A stretch of 64,000 nt of DNA from Bradyrhizobium sp. 190 (GTDB lineage Bacteria; Pseudomonadota; Alphaproteobacteria; Rhizobiales; Xanthobacteraceae): the NCBI RefSeq assembly GCF_023073415.1, contig NZ_JADPJL010000012.1, positions 632,501 to 696,500 on the forward strand, given 5' to 3'. Positions 15,550 through 24,615 of the stretch are shown here, piece by piece. The notes beneath the pieces were generated by a model. The model was given only the letters and a program-made list of their open reading frames with translations, was not told the DNA's origin and made no database searches. The position numbers and the translations under genes are program-made. The number at the start of each line of letters is the position of its first letter. Within the stretch, counting starts at the first letter, position 1.

Positions 15550-15885
15550 ATGCCTGCCGATGACCGCCAACGCGAATACCGACGGGAAATGCTGCTCGCG
15601 TCCACGCTGATCGCGGCCGGGCTGGCCATCTCAGCGATTGCGCTGACCGCGCTCACCGCGCGCGATCCTCAGCAAATCGCGCAGGCGACGCCGCCTACGC
15701 AATCGACGCCGGGTGCGGAAACGAAGCCGCCCGCGCCGTCTGAGCCGGCCACGACCGGCCAAAGGCCCTCAGACGTACCGCCGCAGCCGGCCCGTCCCGA
15801 CGCGGACGCGCAGAAGGCGGGCGCTCAGCCCGCGCTGCCGCCGGCGCCGGCCGAGAAGGTTGCGCCGCCGATCCGCGAGAAATGA
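15550..15885 (+). CDS. Proline/alanine-rich membrane-anchored protein
   Basis: A 111-residue protein with a short polar N-terminus, one membrane helix (LLASTLIAAGLAISAIALTAL, about residues 15-36) and a long low-complexity Pro/Ala/Thr-rich tail that would face the periplasm. No family was recognised. The ATG at 15550 was preferred to an in-frame GTG at 15535 because a GGGG stretch precedes it. Biased composition makes the gene call less secure than its neighbours. The 238 bases between it and the next gene show no clear element. Confidence 0.55.
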   Translation: MPADDRQREYRREMLLASTLIAAGLAISAIALTALTARDPQQIAQATPPTQSTPGAETKPPAPSEPATTGQRPSDVPPQPARPDADAQKAGAQPALPPAPAEKVAPPIREK

Positions 15886-16123
15886 TCCCACTTTCGCCGC
15901 TTCGATTGTGCAATCGCAAAATTCGTGGGCTGCAGAAGCCTGCGGTGCGCGCTCTGACGCGCCATTGTGCAGCCATGCGAGCCACGTCCGCTCGTATCAA
16001 TTCGTAGAAGGGGGCGCAGGTGTCGCCTCCGAACGCCTTGTGTTGGTCCCCAACAAGCGGTTAGGCTTGCTGCAATAACAGCCGGCAGGTCGAATAACGG
16101 CCGCCAGGTTCAGGGAGTGATGC

Positions 16124-17065
16124 ATGCGTGAGTTAACGCCTGAAACGATCACGGACGCCGTGCTCGACCAGATGGCGACAACGCCGGACCCGCGCCTGAA
16201 GACGATCATGGCATCGGCGGTCAAGCACCTCCATGCCTTCGCCCGCGAGGTCAATCTGACGCCGGCGGAATGGATCAAGGGCATCGAATTCATGACCGCC
16301 GCCGGCAAGATGTGTTCGCCGGAACGGCAGGAGTTCATCCTGCTGTCCGACACCCTCGGCCTCTCCGCGCTCGTCAACGGCCTGCACGACGCCACCGCCC
16401 TCGAGGAAGCCACCCATACCAGCCTGCTCGGCCCATTTTACCGCGAGGCCACGCCGACGCTGGCCGCCGGCAGCTCGATCGCCAAAAATCCGAAGCCGGA
16501 GAGCGAATGCGTGCTTTATGGCCGCGTCACCGATGCCACCGGCAAGCCGGTCGCCAACGCCACCGTCTCGATCTGGCAGACCGGCGCCGACGGCCTCTAT
16601 GACATTCAGGCCAGCGCGACATCGGTCGATTATCGCGGCGTGTTCGCAACCGATGCCGATGGCCGCTATGTGCTTCGCACCGTGAAACCACTCGGATATT
16701 CGATCCCGATGGATGGGCCGGTCGGCGCCATGGTGAAGGCGCAGGCACGGCATGGCATGCGGCCAGCGCATATTCATTTCCTGGTCGGTGCGCCCGGGTA
16801 TCGTGAACTGGTCACCGCGCTCTATCTGCGCGACGATCCGCATCTGGCTGACGATGTCGTATTCGGCTCGTCGGGCGATCTCGCCGTCGACGTGGCGGCA
16901 AACGATCCGGACTGCCCGATCAAGGGGATGCCGAGCATCCGCTTCGACATGCGGGTTTCGCGCGAAAGCGAGGCCGACAAGACCAGCGGGCGCGTCGGCG
17001 CCGATCCGTCGGCGATCATGAAAAAATCGGCCAAAAATGAACCCGCGCCGGTGGGAGCCAAATAG
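16124..17065 (+). CDS. Intradiol ring-cleavage dioxygenase (hydroxyquinol/catechol 1,2-dioxygenase family)
   Basis: A 313-residue non-heme Fe(III) dioxygenase that opens an aromatic ring between two hydroxyls. An N-terminal helical dimerisation domain (about residues 25-100) precedes the catalytic beta-sandwich. The four iron ligands can be placed: Tyr159 (GLYDIQ), Tyr192 (GYSIPMDGP), His216 and His218 (RPAHIHFLV). The overall layout fits hydroxyquinol 1,2-dioxygenase best; catechol is the alternative substrate. A GGGAG ribosome binding site precedes the ATG. It heads a run of same-strand transporter genes, which suggests that the importer supplies an aromatic substrate. Confidence 0.85.
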   Translation: MRELTPETITDAVLDQMATTPDPRLKTIMASAVKHLHAFAREVNLTPAEWIKGIEFMTAAGKMCSPERQEFILLSDTLGLSALVNGLHDATALEEATHTSLLGPFYREATPTLAAGSSIAKNPKPESECVLYGRVTDATGKPVANATVSIWQTGADGLYDIQASATSVDYRGVFATDADGRYVLRTVKPLGYSIPMDGPVGAMVKAQARHGMRPAHIHFLVGAPGYRELVTALYLRDDPHLADDVVFGSSGDLAVDVAANDPDCPIKGMPSIRFDMRVSRESEADKTSGRVGADPSAIMKKSAKNEPAPVGAK

Positions 17066-17154
17066 TCTCGGTCTGACCTAACCATTCGCAGCGACCGGAC
17101 GTAGATCCGGCGGAATCGAAATGACTGATAACAACGACAAATGAGGGGGATTCA

Positions 17155-18399
17155 ATGAAGCGCAGGACGTTCCTTGGCGGCGCGATGGCCGTCGCGGTGG
17201 TTGGGCAGGGCTCGCGCGCGCTGGCGCAGCAGTCGCCCATCAAGATCGGCATGTCGATGCCGCAAACCGGCGGTCTCGCCGGCGGCGGCAAGGCTTCGCT
17301 GCTCGGCATCGAGATCTGGCGCGACGACATCAATGCGAAGGGCGGCCTGCTCGGCCGCAAGGTCGAACTGGTCGTCTATGACGACAAGTCGAGCGCATCA
17401 GAGACGCCGGCGATCTACGCCAAGCTGGTCGACGTCGACAAGGTCGATCTCCTGTTCGCGCCCTATGCAACGGTGCCTACCGCGCCAATCATGCCGTTCG
17501 TCAAGCAGCGCGGCTTGCTGCTGATGGGGAATTTCTCGTTCCAGGTGAACAGCAAGGTCGGCCACGACATGTGGTTCAACAATGCGCCCTGGGGGCCGGC
17601 CGATAGCTGGGCGGCCTCGTTCCTCGATCTGGCGCAGAAGGCCGGCGGCAAGAGCATGGCGCTGCTCACGGCGGATCAGGAATTCGCCCAGAACCTCGCG
17701 TTGACCGCACGCGACGTCGCCAAGAAGCGCAACATCCCGGTTGTCTTCGACCAATCCTATCCGCCGAACACGGTGGAATTCGCTTCCATCATCCGCGCGC
17801 TCAAGGCCGCCAAGCCCGATATCGTCTATGTCGCGTCATATCCGCCCGACTCGGCCGGCATCCTGCGCGCCGTGAACGAGATCGGGATCGGCGACGACGT
17901 CAAGATTTTCGGCGGCGGCATGGTCGGCCTGCAGTTCGCAGCCGTGATGTCCAATCTGGGTTCGCTGCTCAACGGCGTCGTCAACTACAACACCTGGCTG
18001 CCGGAACCGAGCATGTATTTCGACGGCACCAAGGCGTTTTTCGACACCTATACCAAGCGCGCCATCGAGGCCAAGGTCGACCCGCTCGGCTATTATCTGG
18101 CGCCGTTCGGCTATGCGATGGGCCAGATGATCGACGCGGCGGTCGGTGCGACCAAGTCGCTCGACCAGAAGGGCATCGCCAAATATCTGCGCGAGAACGA
18201 GCACAAGACCATCGTCGGGCCGATCGCGTTTTCGGCGGATGGCGAGCGCAAGGAAACGGCGACGCTACAGGCGCAATTCCGGGGCGTGAAGGACAAGGAC
18301 ATCGAACAGTTCCGCTCCTCCGGCAGGCAGGTGATCCTGTTCCCGGACAAACTGAAGACTGGAAATCTCATCAGTCCCTTCGAGGCGGCCCGAAAATAA
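17155..18399 (+). CDS. ABC transporter substrate-binding protein, branched-chain (LivK) type
   Basis: A 414-residue periplasmic binding protein. The N-terminus MKRRTFLGGAMAVAV resembles a Tat signal (R-R-x-F-L), and cleavage is likely near ALA-QQ at residue 24. The mature protein starts IKIGMSMPQTGGLAGGGKASLLG and shows the two-lobe type I fold (LVVYDDKSS, VYVASYPPDSAGILRA). These proteins bind amino acids or a range of small aromatic and organic acids. A GAGGGGG ribosome binding site precedes the ATG. With the dioxygenase upstream, an aromatic acid is more likely than an amino acid, but this is inference. Confidence 0.88.
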   Translation: MKRRTFLGGAMAVAVVGQGSRALAQQSPIKIGMSMPQTGGLAGGGKASLLGIEIWRDDINAKGGLLGRKVELVVYDDKSSASETPAIYAKLVDVDKVDLLFAPYATVPTAPIMPFVKQRGLLLMGNFSFQVNSKVGHDMWFNNAPWGPADSWAASFLDLAQKAGGKSMALLTADQEFAQNLALTARDVAKKRNIPVVFDQSYPPNTVEFASIIRALKAAKPDIVYVASYPPDSAGILRAVNEIGIGDDVKIFGGGMVGLQFAAVMSNLGSLLNGVVNYNTWLPEPSMYFDGTKAFFDTYTKRAIEAKVDPLGYYLAPFGYAMGQMIDAAVGATKSLDQKGIAKYLRENEHKTIVGPIAFSADGERKETATLQAQFRGVKDKDIEQFRSSGRQVILFPDKLKTGNLISPFEAARK

Positions 18400-18441
18400 G
18401 CCTCGTGGCTTTTCCGGCTCGGAGCCAAGGGGGAACCTGAC

Positions 18442-19317
18442 GTGTTTTCGATGGACCTGCTGCTTGGAGCAGTGGTGCTTGGGGTGCTGCTCGGCTGCTT
18501 CTATGCAGCCGTCAGTGTCGGGCTATCCGTCTCGTTCGGATTGCTCGACGTTCCTCATGTTGCGCATCCGGCATTCCTGGTGCTCGCGTCCTACGGCGTG
18601 TACCAGCTAAACGAAAGCTACGACATCGATCCGCTGGTGGCCGGGCTCGCGATCACACCGCTGTTTTTCCTGTTCGGCCTGCTCGCCTACCGCGTCTATT
18701 ACGAGACCTTCGAGAAGCGCGGCAGCGACGCAGGCGTCCGCGGCATCGCGTTTTTCTTCGGCATCGCCTTCATCATCGAGGTGTTGATCATCCTGCAATT
18801 CGGCGTCGACCAGCGCTCGGTCTCGGCGACCTATATCGGCAAGTCCTGGCGGTTCGGCGAGTTTCGGATACCGATCCGGCAGCTCGTCGCGTTCGCGGTG
18901 GCGCTGGGGCTGACGGTGCTGCTGGCTGTGTATCTGTCGAAAACCTTCATGGGGCGTGCGATCCGAGCGGTTGCGCAGGACGAAGAAGCGCTGCGGCTGA
19001 TGGGCGCTAATCCGGTCCGCATCAAGCAGTTTGCCTTCGGCATTGCCACCGCCGTGCTCGGAATCGCCGGCGCGCTCCTGATCATCGTGGCTCCGATCGA
19101 GCCGACGCTCGACCGGGCCTATATCGGCCGGACATTCTGTGTCGTGGTCATGGCCGGACTCGGGAGCATCAGCGGCACGCTGATCGCAGCCATCATCCTC
19201 GGCGTCGCCGAAACCATCGTGCTGACCATGTTTGGCGCCTCCTGGGCGCCGGCGATCTCGTTCGCGATGCTGCTCGCCGTGCTTGCCGTCCGGCCACAAG
19301 GTTTGCTTGGCCGATGA
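18442..19317 (+). CDS. ABC transporter permease, LivH type
   Basis: A 291-residue membrane protein with about eight helices, of the branched-chain permease family (LGVLLGCFYAAVSVGLSVSFGLLDVPHVAHPAF, RAIRAVAQDEEALRLMGANPVRIKQFAFGIATA). The segment EALRLMGANP is the loop that contacts the ATPase. It starts with GTG at 18442 behind an AAGGGGG ribosome binding site; ATG 18451 is the alternative. It overlaps the following permease gene by four bases. Confidence 0.9.
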   Translation: MFSMDLLLGAVVLGVLLGCFYAAVSVGLSVSFGLLDVPHVAHPAFLVLASYGVYQLNESYDIDPLVAGLAITPLFFLFGLLAYRVYYETFEKRGSDAGVRGIAFFFGIAFIIEVLIILQFGVDQRSVSATYIGKSWRFGEFRIPIRQLVAFAVALGLTVLLAVYLSKTFMGRAIRAVAQDEEALRLMGANPVRIKQFAFGIATAVLGIAGALLIIVAPIEPTLDRAYIGRTFCVVVMAGLGSISGTLIAAIILGVAETIVLTMFGASWAPAISFAMLLAVLAVRPQGLLGR

Positions 19318-20279
19318 CGAAGCATCGCAACAGCATCGCATTCTGGGCCGGCGTGGCCATCTTCCTCGTCGCCGTACTGTCGATGACGCAAATCGTGCGC
19401 AACGAATATCCGTTTTTCGCCGGTTACGTCATCCTGCAATTCATCGCGCTCGCGGTCGCCTGGAGCATCCTCGGCGGCTATGCCGGCTACGTCAATTTCG
19501 GCACCAACGCCTTTTTCGGCGTCGGCGTCTACACGGCGGTCGCCTTGTTCAAGGCGACGGGGGCGCCGCTGGTGGTGCAGATCGCCGCCGCCGCCGCCGT
19601 CGGCATGACGCTCGGCTTTGGCGTTGGCCTGTTGACCTTACGGATGCGCGGCATCTTCTTCTCGATCGCGACGATTGCGCTTGCGATCATCATCGAGACC
19701 TTCGTGATGAACTGGCGGTTCGTCGGCGGGGCGGCCGGCATCCAGCTACAGCGGCCGCCGGTGATGGCGCCGTTCGATAGTTACGTGAAGATGCTGTTTT
19801 TTGTGCAGGCTGTGCTGGTCGTCATCGCGGTCGGGATCGCGCGCTACATCCAGAACTCCCGGATCGGCCGCGGCCTGCAGGCGCTCAGGGACGACGAACT
19901 CGCCGCCGAATGCACGGGTGTGCCGACATTGAAGCTCAAGCTGGTGGCCTGCATGATCTCGGGCGCACTGATGTCGGCCGTCGGAGCGCCGGCCGCAATG
20001 TACCTGCAGTACGCCGACCCGTCCTCCGCATTCAATCTCACTTATTCCGTCTCGGCGCTCGCCATGTCGCTGATCGGCGGCACCGCGCACTGGATCGGCC
20101 CGGTGCTCGGCGCCATCCTGCTAGGCTCGACGCAGCAGTTCCTTGCGGTGACCATCTCCTCGGAAATCAATGTGCTGGTGCTCGGCATCATGCTGGTGCT
20201 GTTCGTGGTCGCCGCACCCAAGGGCATCATCGGGCTGCTGCGGCCGCGCTATCGTCTGCGCGCGGGAGGCAAGCCATGA
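19314..20279 (+). CDS. ABC transporter permease, LivM type
   Basis: A 321-residue membrane protein with about nine to ten helices. Family-like text includes VAWSILGGYAGYVNFGTNAFFGVGVYTA and the ATPase contact loop GLQALRDDELAAECTGVPTLKLKL, then the late SVSALAMSLIGGTAHWIGPVLGA. It pairs with the LivH-type protein to form the membrane channel. The four-base overlaps with both neighbours indicate one transcript. Confidence 0.9.
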   Translation: MTKHRNSIAFWAGVAIFLVAVLSMTQIVRNEYPFFAGYVILQFIALAVAWSILGGYAGYVNFGTNAFFGVGVYTAVALFKATGAPLVVQIAAAAAVGMTLGFGVGLLTLRMRGIFFSIATIALAIIIETFVMNWRFVGGAAGIQLQRPPVMAPFDSYVKMLFFVQAVLVVIAVGIARYIQNSRIGRGLQALRDDELAAECTGVPTLKLKLVACMISGALMSAVGAPAAMYLQYADPSSAFNLTYSVSALAMSLIGGTAHWIGPVLGAILLGSTQQFLAVTISSEINVLVLGIMLVLFVVAAPKGIIGLLRPRYRLRAGGKP

Positions 20280-21013
20280 CGGTAACGACCGCTCCGGATG
20301 CGCCCCTGCTGCAGGTCGGGACCCTTACCAAGACCTTCGGCGGCTTCACCGCGCTCGACAATATCAGCGTTGACATCCGGAAAGGCGAACGGTTCGGCCT
20401 GATCGGCCCGAACGGCTCGGGCAAGACGACGCTGATCAACTGCATTTCGGGCGCGCTGCGTCCGCAGACCGGCAGCGTGGTGTTCTGCGGCGAGGACATC
20501 ACCCAATTGCCGCCGCATCTGCGGGCGCGCCGCGGCATCGCCCGCAGCTTCCAGATTCCACGGCCGTTCAAGAGCATGACGGTGCTCGAGAATCTCATGG
20601 TCGGGCTCGACTTTGCTACCGTCGGCTCGAGCCTTCCGGAGGAAGACGTCGCGATGTCGATCCTGACGCGGATGGGCCTGGCCGCCAAGGCTGGCGCGCC
20701 GACCGATACGCTGAGCCAGGTAGAATTGCGCAAGATGGAGCTTGCGCGCGCGATGGCGGTGCGGCCGAAACTCTTGATTTCGGACGAGGCCATGGCCGGG
20801 CTTTCCTCTTCCGAGGTCGACGAGGTGCTGGATCTCCTGATCAGCCTCGGCGAGGAGGACATCACCATCATCATGATCGAGCACATCATGCAGGCGGTGA
20901 TGCGCTTTTCCGAACGGGTGATGTGCCTCGACGCGGGAAAAATCATTGCGATCGGCGCGCCGGCCGAGGTGATGGCCAACAAGCGGGTGCAGGAGGCCTA
21001 TCTTGGCACTTAG
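20276..21013 (+). CDS. ABC transporter ATP-binding protein, LivG type
   Basis: A 245-residue ABC ATPase. Walker A is GPNGSGKTT (about residues 41-49), the Q-loop is RSFQIPRPF, Walker B is LLISDEAMAGL with the catalytic Glu, and the switch His is in MIEHIMQAV. The signature motif is unusual: LSQVELRKMELARAMA replaces LSGGQ, keeping Leu-Ser but losing both Gly residues. The reading frame is intact, so this looks like a subfamily trait, not damage. The start at 20276 overlaps the preceding stop (ATGA); the frame is open far upstream, but that part is a shadow of the permease gene. Confidence 0.88.
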   Translation: MTVTTAPDAPLLQVGTLTKTFGGFTALDNISVDIRKGERFGLIGPNGSGKTTLINCISGALRPQTGSVVFCGEDITQLPPHLRARRGIARSFQIPRPFKSMTVLENLMVGLDFATVGSSLPEEDVAMSILTRMGLAAKAGAPTDTLSQVELRKMELARAMAVRPKLLISDEAMAGLSSSEVDEVLDLLISLGEEDITIIMIEHIMQAVMRFSERVMCLDAGKIIAIGAPAEVMANKRVQEAYLGT

Positions 21014-21740
21014 CCTTGCCATCGAGGGCCTCGATGCCGGCTACGGCGCCGTCAAGGCGCTGCGCGGCGTGGCGCTCCATGTCGAGGCCGGCGAGACCGT
21101 TGCCTTGCTCGGCACCAACGGCAACGGCAAGAGCACGCTGATGAAGTGCATCATGGGCCTGGTCCGCCCGGACCGTGGCCGTCTGTCGCTGACGATCGAC
21201 GGGCAGGTGCACGATCTGACCAAACTCTCGCCCGAGATGATCGTCGATCTCGGCGTGGCGCTGGTGCCGGAGGGACGGCGGCTGTTTCCCAAGCTGACGG
21301 TGACGGAAAACCTGATGCTAGGCGCTTTCCGCAAATTGGCTCGCGGCGCCATCCGGCAAAATCTCGCGCTGGCGTTCGAGACTTTTCCGGCCCTGAAGGA
21401 GCGCCGCAACCAGCTCGCCGGCACCATGTCCGGCGGACAGCAGCAGATGCTCGCGATTGCGCGCGCGCTGATGTCGTCGCCGCGGCTGCTATTGATCGAC
21501 GAGCCGTCGGTCGGGCTGTCGCCGCTTCTGGTGTCGCAGACCATCGCCAAGATCGGTGAACTCAAAGAGCGCGTCGGCCTCACGGTCTTGATGGCCGAGC
21601 AGAACTTCAACCAGGCGATCCGGATCGCTGACCGCGGCTACATCATCGTCCATGGCGAGATCGCGGTCGCCGCGCAGTCGGTCGACGAGTTGAAGGCCAA
21701 CGACATCGTCAAGCGGCTCTATCTCGGCGGCGTTGCCTGA
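21003..21740 (+). CDS. ABC transporter ATP-binding protein, LivF type
   Basis: A 245-residue ABC ATPase with canonical motifs: Walker A GTNGNGKST, signature LAGTMSGGQQQMLAIARALM and Walker B LLLIDEPSVGLSP. It begins with TTG at 21003, 11 bases inside the end of the LivG-type gene. It is the second ATPase of the importer and the last transporter gene; the 136 bases after it contain no terminator I can recognise. Confidence 0.9.
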   Translation: MALSLAIEGLDAGYGAVKALRGVALHVEAGETVALLGTNGNGKSTLMKCIMGLVRPDRGRLSLTIDGQVHDLTKLSPEMIVDLGVALVPEGRRLFPKLTVTENLMLGAFRKLARGAIRQNLALAFETFPALKERRNQLAGTMSGGQQQMLAIARALMSSPRLLLIDEPSVGLSPLLVSQTIAKIGELKERVGLTVLMAEQNFNQAIRIADRGYIIVHGEIAVAAQSVDELKANDIVKRLYLGGVA

Positions 21741-21876
21741 CGGATGTGACGGCCATCGCGCTCCTTGTCTGAAGCCTTGCCGATGTTTTGATCGCCTGCC
21801 GATTTTACGGTCTCGCTTGTCATTGTCTGCTGTCCCATAATCCCTCAATCGTGCGCAACGACACATGAGGGCAGTC

Positions 21877-22617
21877 ATGAAAATCGACGACGTCAGGCGA
21901 ACCGCCTATTCGATGCCGCTGACCAACCCGTCGTTTCCGCCGGGACCGTATCGTTTCTTCAACCGCGAATATTTCATCATCACCTATCGCACCGATCCCG
22001 ACGCGCTTGCCGCCGTGGTGCCCGAGCCGCTCGAAGTCACTGAGGCGGTCGTCAAATACGAATTCATCCGCATGCCCGATTCAACTGGCTTTGGCGATTA
22101 CACCGAGACAGGCCAGGTGATTCCGGTCCGCTTCAAGGGCGAGGAGGGCGTCTACGTTCATTCGATGTATCTGGACGACGAGGGACCGATCGCCGGTGGC
22201 CGCGAACTCTGGGGCTTTCCGAAGAAACTGGCTTCGCCGAAAATCGCCGTCGAGAGCGACGTGCTGGTCGGCACGCTGCACTACGGTTCGGTGCTGTGCG
22301 TTTCCGCCACCATGGGCTACAAACACCGCCCGGTCGACCACGACGCGGTGCTGAAGGCAATGAAGGCGCCGAACTTCATGCTCAAGATCATCCCGCATGT
22401 CGACGGCAGCCCGCGGATCTGCGAACTGGTGCGCTATTATCTCGAAGACATCGCGCTGAAAGAGGCGTGGACCGGCCCGGCGGCGCTCGGGCTGTTCCCG
22501 CACGCGCTCGCCGACGTGGCGCGCCTGCCGGTGCGCGAGGTGGTCTCCGCGCTGCACTTCAAGGCGGACCTGACGCTGGGGCTCGGGACGGTGGCGTTCG
22601 ATTACAAGGCGAAGTGA
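21877..22617 (+). CDS. Acetoacetate decarboxylase family protein
   Basis: A 246-residue protein of the acetoacetate decarboxylase family, which removes CO2 from beta-keto acids through a lysine Schiff base. The active-site segment [13 protein letters not shown] places the Schiff-base Lys at 116 and the neighbouring Lys at 117; Arg30 (FNREYF) and Glu77 (GDYTETGQV) also match conserved catalytic residues. The start at 21877 has GAGGG upstream; ATG 21865 is four codons longer. It follows the importer cluster on the same strand and could act on a ring-cleavage product, though acetoacetate itself is equally possible. Confidence 0.88.
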   Translation: MKIDDVRRTAYSMPLTNPSFPPGPYRFFNREYFIITYRTDPDALAAVVPEPLEVTEAVVKYEFIRMPDSTGFGDYTETGQVIPVRFKGEEGVYVHSMYLDDEGPIAGGRELWGFPKKLASPKIAVESDVLVGTLHYGSVLCVSATMGYKHRPVDHDAVLKAMKAPNFMLKIIPHVDGSPRICELVRYYLEDIALKEAWTGPAALGLFPHALADVARLPVREVVSALHFKADLTLGLGTVAFDYKAK

Positions 22618-22624
22618 AGCGGGA

Positions 22625-22846
22625 TTACTGCGCGCCCCTCAGCGTGCAGGCGGTCGAGCAGGTCGTGGTCACGCCGCGCTCGCAGGCGATGCAGACCGCG
22701 ACGCACTGTTTTTTGTCCTTGGGATTGTACTGGCTGTAAAGCTTGCGCGCGCAAGTGTCGACCGAACCGGTGACGTCGTTGTTGCTCTCGGGCGTGCACG
22801 CAGCCAGTGCCGCGGCCGCCAGGACGATGGCAAGAATGACGCGCAT
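22625..22846 (-). CDS. Small Cys-rich lipoprotein
   Basis: A 73-residue protein with a lipoprotein signal (MRVILAIVLAAAALAAC, lipobox LAAC). The mature peptide contains six more cysteines (DTCARK, KQCVAVCIACERG, TTCSTACTL), suggesting disulfides in the periplasm. No named family was recognised. It is convergent with the decarboxylase gene, with only seven bases between the stops. The next 280 bases (22847-23126) up to the homospermidine synthase stop show no gene. Confidence 0.7.
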   Translation of the reverse strand: MRVILAIVLAAAALAACTPESNNDVTGSVDTCARKLYSQYNPKDKKQCVAVCIACERGVTTTCSTACTLRGAQ

Positions 22847-23126
22847 GTTGGTCGCTCCAACCGGGAGCCCTCGCTCAAAGGCTGGGCGAAGGCCTTCGGC
22901 CCTCGCAGAAAATTACCCCTCAGGGTCGCGCGATTGAATTAATCGAGTGTTACGAGAGGGCCGGGTTCCCGTGCGTAGTTCTGCCGGGAATCGAGCCGCA
23001 CACTGTGCATTGCAGCGGGAACCGCCCGCGCGGCCACCGCTTCACGCGGCGGCGCGTATCAGCCTCACCTCGATTTCGACAAATGGCCGGCGCATCGCCG
23101 CTCCGGCCTGTGCCGTGCCGGCGCTC

Positions 23127-24569
23127 CTACCGCACCAGCACATTCCTGAACTGCCAGGGATCCGACGTGTCGATGTCTTCCGGAAACAGGCCCGGCCGGT
23201 CGGTGAGCGGCGTCCAGTCGGTGTAATAGCCTTTCACCGGGCCGAGATAGGGCATCTGGATTTCCAGCAGACGATCGAAATCCATCTCGTCGGCTTCGAC
23301 GATGCCTTCGTTCGGGTTTTCCAGCGCCCATACCATGCCGCCGAGCACGGCGGAGGTCACTTGCAGGCCGGTGGCGTTCTGATAGGGCGCGAGTTTGCGG
23401 GTCTCTTCGATCGAGAGCTGCGAGCCGTACCAGTAGGCATTGTTGTCATGGCCGAACAGCAGCACGCCGAGTTCGTCGATGCCATCGACGATTTCGTTCT
23501 CATCGAGGATGTGGTGCTTTTCCTGCATCTTCGCTGCGCGGCCGAACATTTCATGCAGCGATAGCACGGCGGCGTCAGCCGGATGATAGGCATAGTGGCA
23601 GGTCGGCCGATAGATCGCCGTGCCCGATGCGTCGCGCACCGTGAAGTAATCGGAGATCGAGATCGACTCGTTGTGGGTGACCAGGAAGCCATACTGCGCG
23701 CCGCGGGTCGGGCACCAGGTGCGCACGCGCGTGTTGGCGCCGGGCTGCATCAGATAGATGGCGGCGCCGCAGCCGGCTTCGTGGGTATGCGCATTCTCGG
23801 GCATCCATTTTTCATGGGTACCCCAACCGAGTTCGGACGGCTGCACGCCTTCCGACAGGAAACCTTCCACCGACCAGGTGTTGACGAAGACATCCGGCTC
23901 TTTCGGCGTCTTGGAGCGCTGGGTGTCGCGTTCGGCGATGTGGATGCCCTTGACACCGGCCTGCCGCATCAAGTCCGCCCATTCGGCTTTGGTCTTCGGC
24001 TTGGGGGCATTGAGCTTCAGGTCGGCGGCGACATTGAGTAGCGCCTGCTTGACGAAAAAGGAGACCATGCCGGGATTGGCGCCACAGCAGGAGACGGCCG
24101 TCGTCGAGCCCGCGGGGCGCGCCTTCTTGGCGGCCAGCGTCGCTTCGCGAAGTGCGTAGTTGGAGCGCGCTTCCGGGCCCTTCGAAGAATCGAAATAGAA
24201 GCCGAGCCAGGGCTCGTTGACGGTGTCGATATAAAGAGCGCCAAGTTCGTTGCAGAGCTCCATGATGTCGGTAGAGCCGGTATCGACCGAGAGATTGACG
24301 CAAAAACCCTGGCCGCCGCCTTCAGTGAGCAGCGGGGTCAGCAATTCGCGATAATTGTCCCTGGTCACGCCCTGCTGGATGAATCTGACATTGTGCTTCT
24401 CGCAATGTGCCTTGCGGCCCTCGTCCTTGGGATCGATCACGGTGATGCGCGACTTGTCGTAGTCGAGATGCCGCTCGATCATCGGCAACGTGCCTTTGCC
24501 GATGGAGCCGAAGCCGACCATGACGATGGGGCCAGTAATCTTCGCGTAAATCTGCGAGGCGGGGCTCAT
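23127..24569 (-). CDS. hss: Homospermidine synthase
   Basis: A 480-residue NAD-dependent enzyme that joins two putrescine units to make sym-homospermidine, a major polyamine in rhizobia. The N-terminal Rossmann motif is VMVGFGSIGKGTLPMIERH. Conserved stretches include IDTVNEPWLGFY, AVSCCGANPGMVSFFVKQAL and HEMFGRAAKMQEKHH. The start MSPASQIY at 24569 has a GGAG ribosome binding site; the frame extends 11 codons further without one. The ornithine decarboxylase 1.4 kb upstream would supply its putrescine. Confidence 0.94.
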   Translation of the reverse strand: MSPASQIYAKITGPIVMVGFGSIGKGTLPMIERHLDYDKSRITVIDPKDEGRKAHCEKHNVRFIQQGVTRDNYRELLTPLLTEGGGQGFCVNLSVDTGSTDIMELCNELGALYIDTVNEPWLGFYFDSSKGPEARSNYALREATLAAKKARPAGSTTAVSCCGANPGMVSFFVKQALLNVAADLKLNAPKPKTKAEWADLMRQAGVKGIHIAERDTQRSKTPKEPDVFVNTWSVEGFLSEGVQPSELGWGTHEKWMPENAHTHEAGCGAAIYLMQPGANTRVRTWCPTRGAQYGFLVTHNESISISDYFTVRDASGTAIYRPTCHYAYHPADAAVLSLHEMFGRAAKMQEKHHILDENEIVDGIDELGVLLFGHDNNAYWYGSQLSIEETRKLAPYQNATGLQVTSAVLGGMVWALENPNEGIVEADEMDFDRLLEIQMPYLGPVKGYYTDWTPLTDRPGLFPEDIDTSDPWQFRNVLVR

Positions 24570-24615
24570 GGGATGGTTTCTCCGGGAAGTGCTGGCGGAC
24601 AAATGATGAGGGGAA

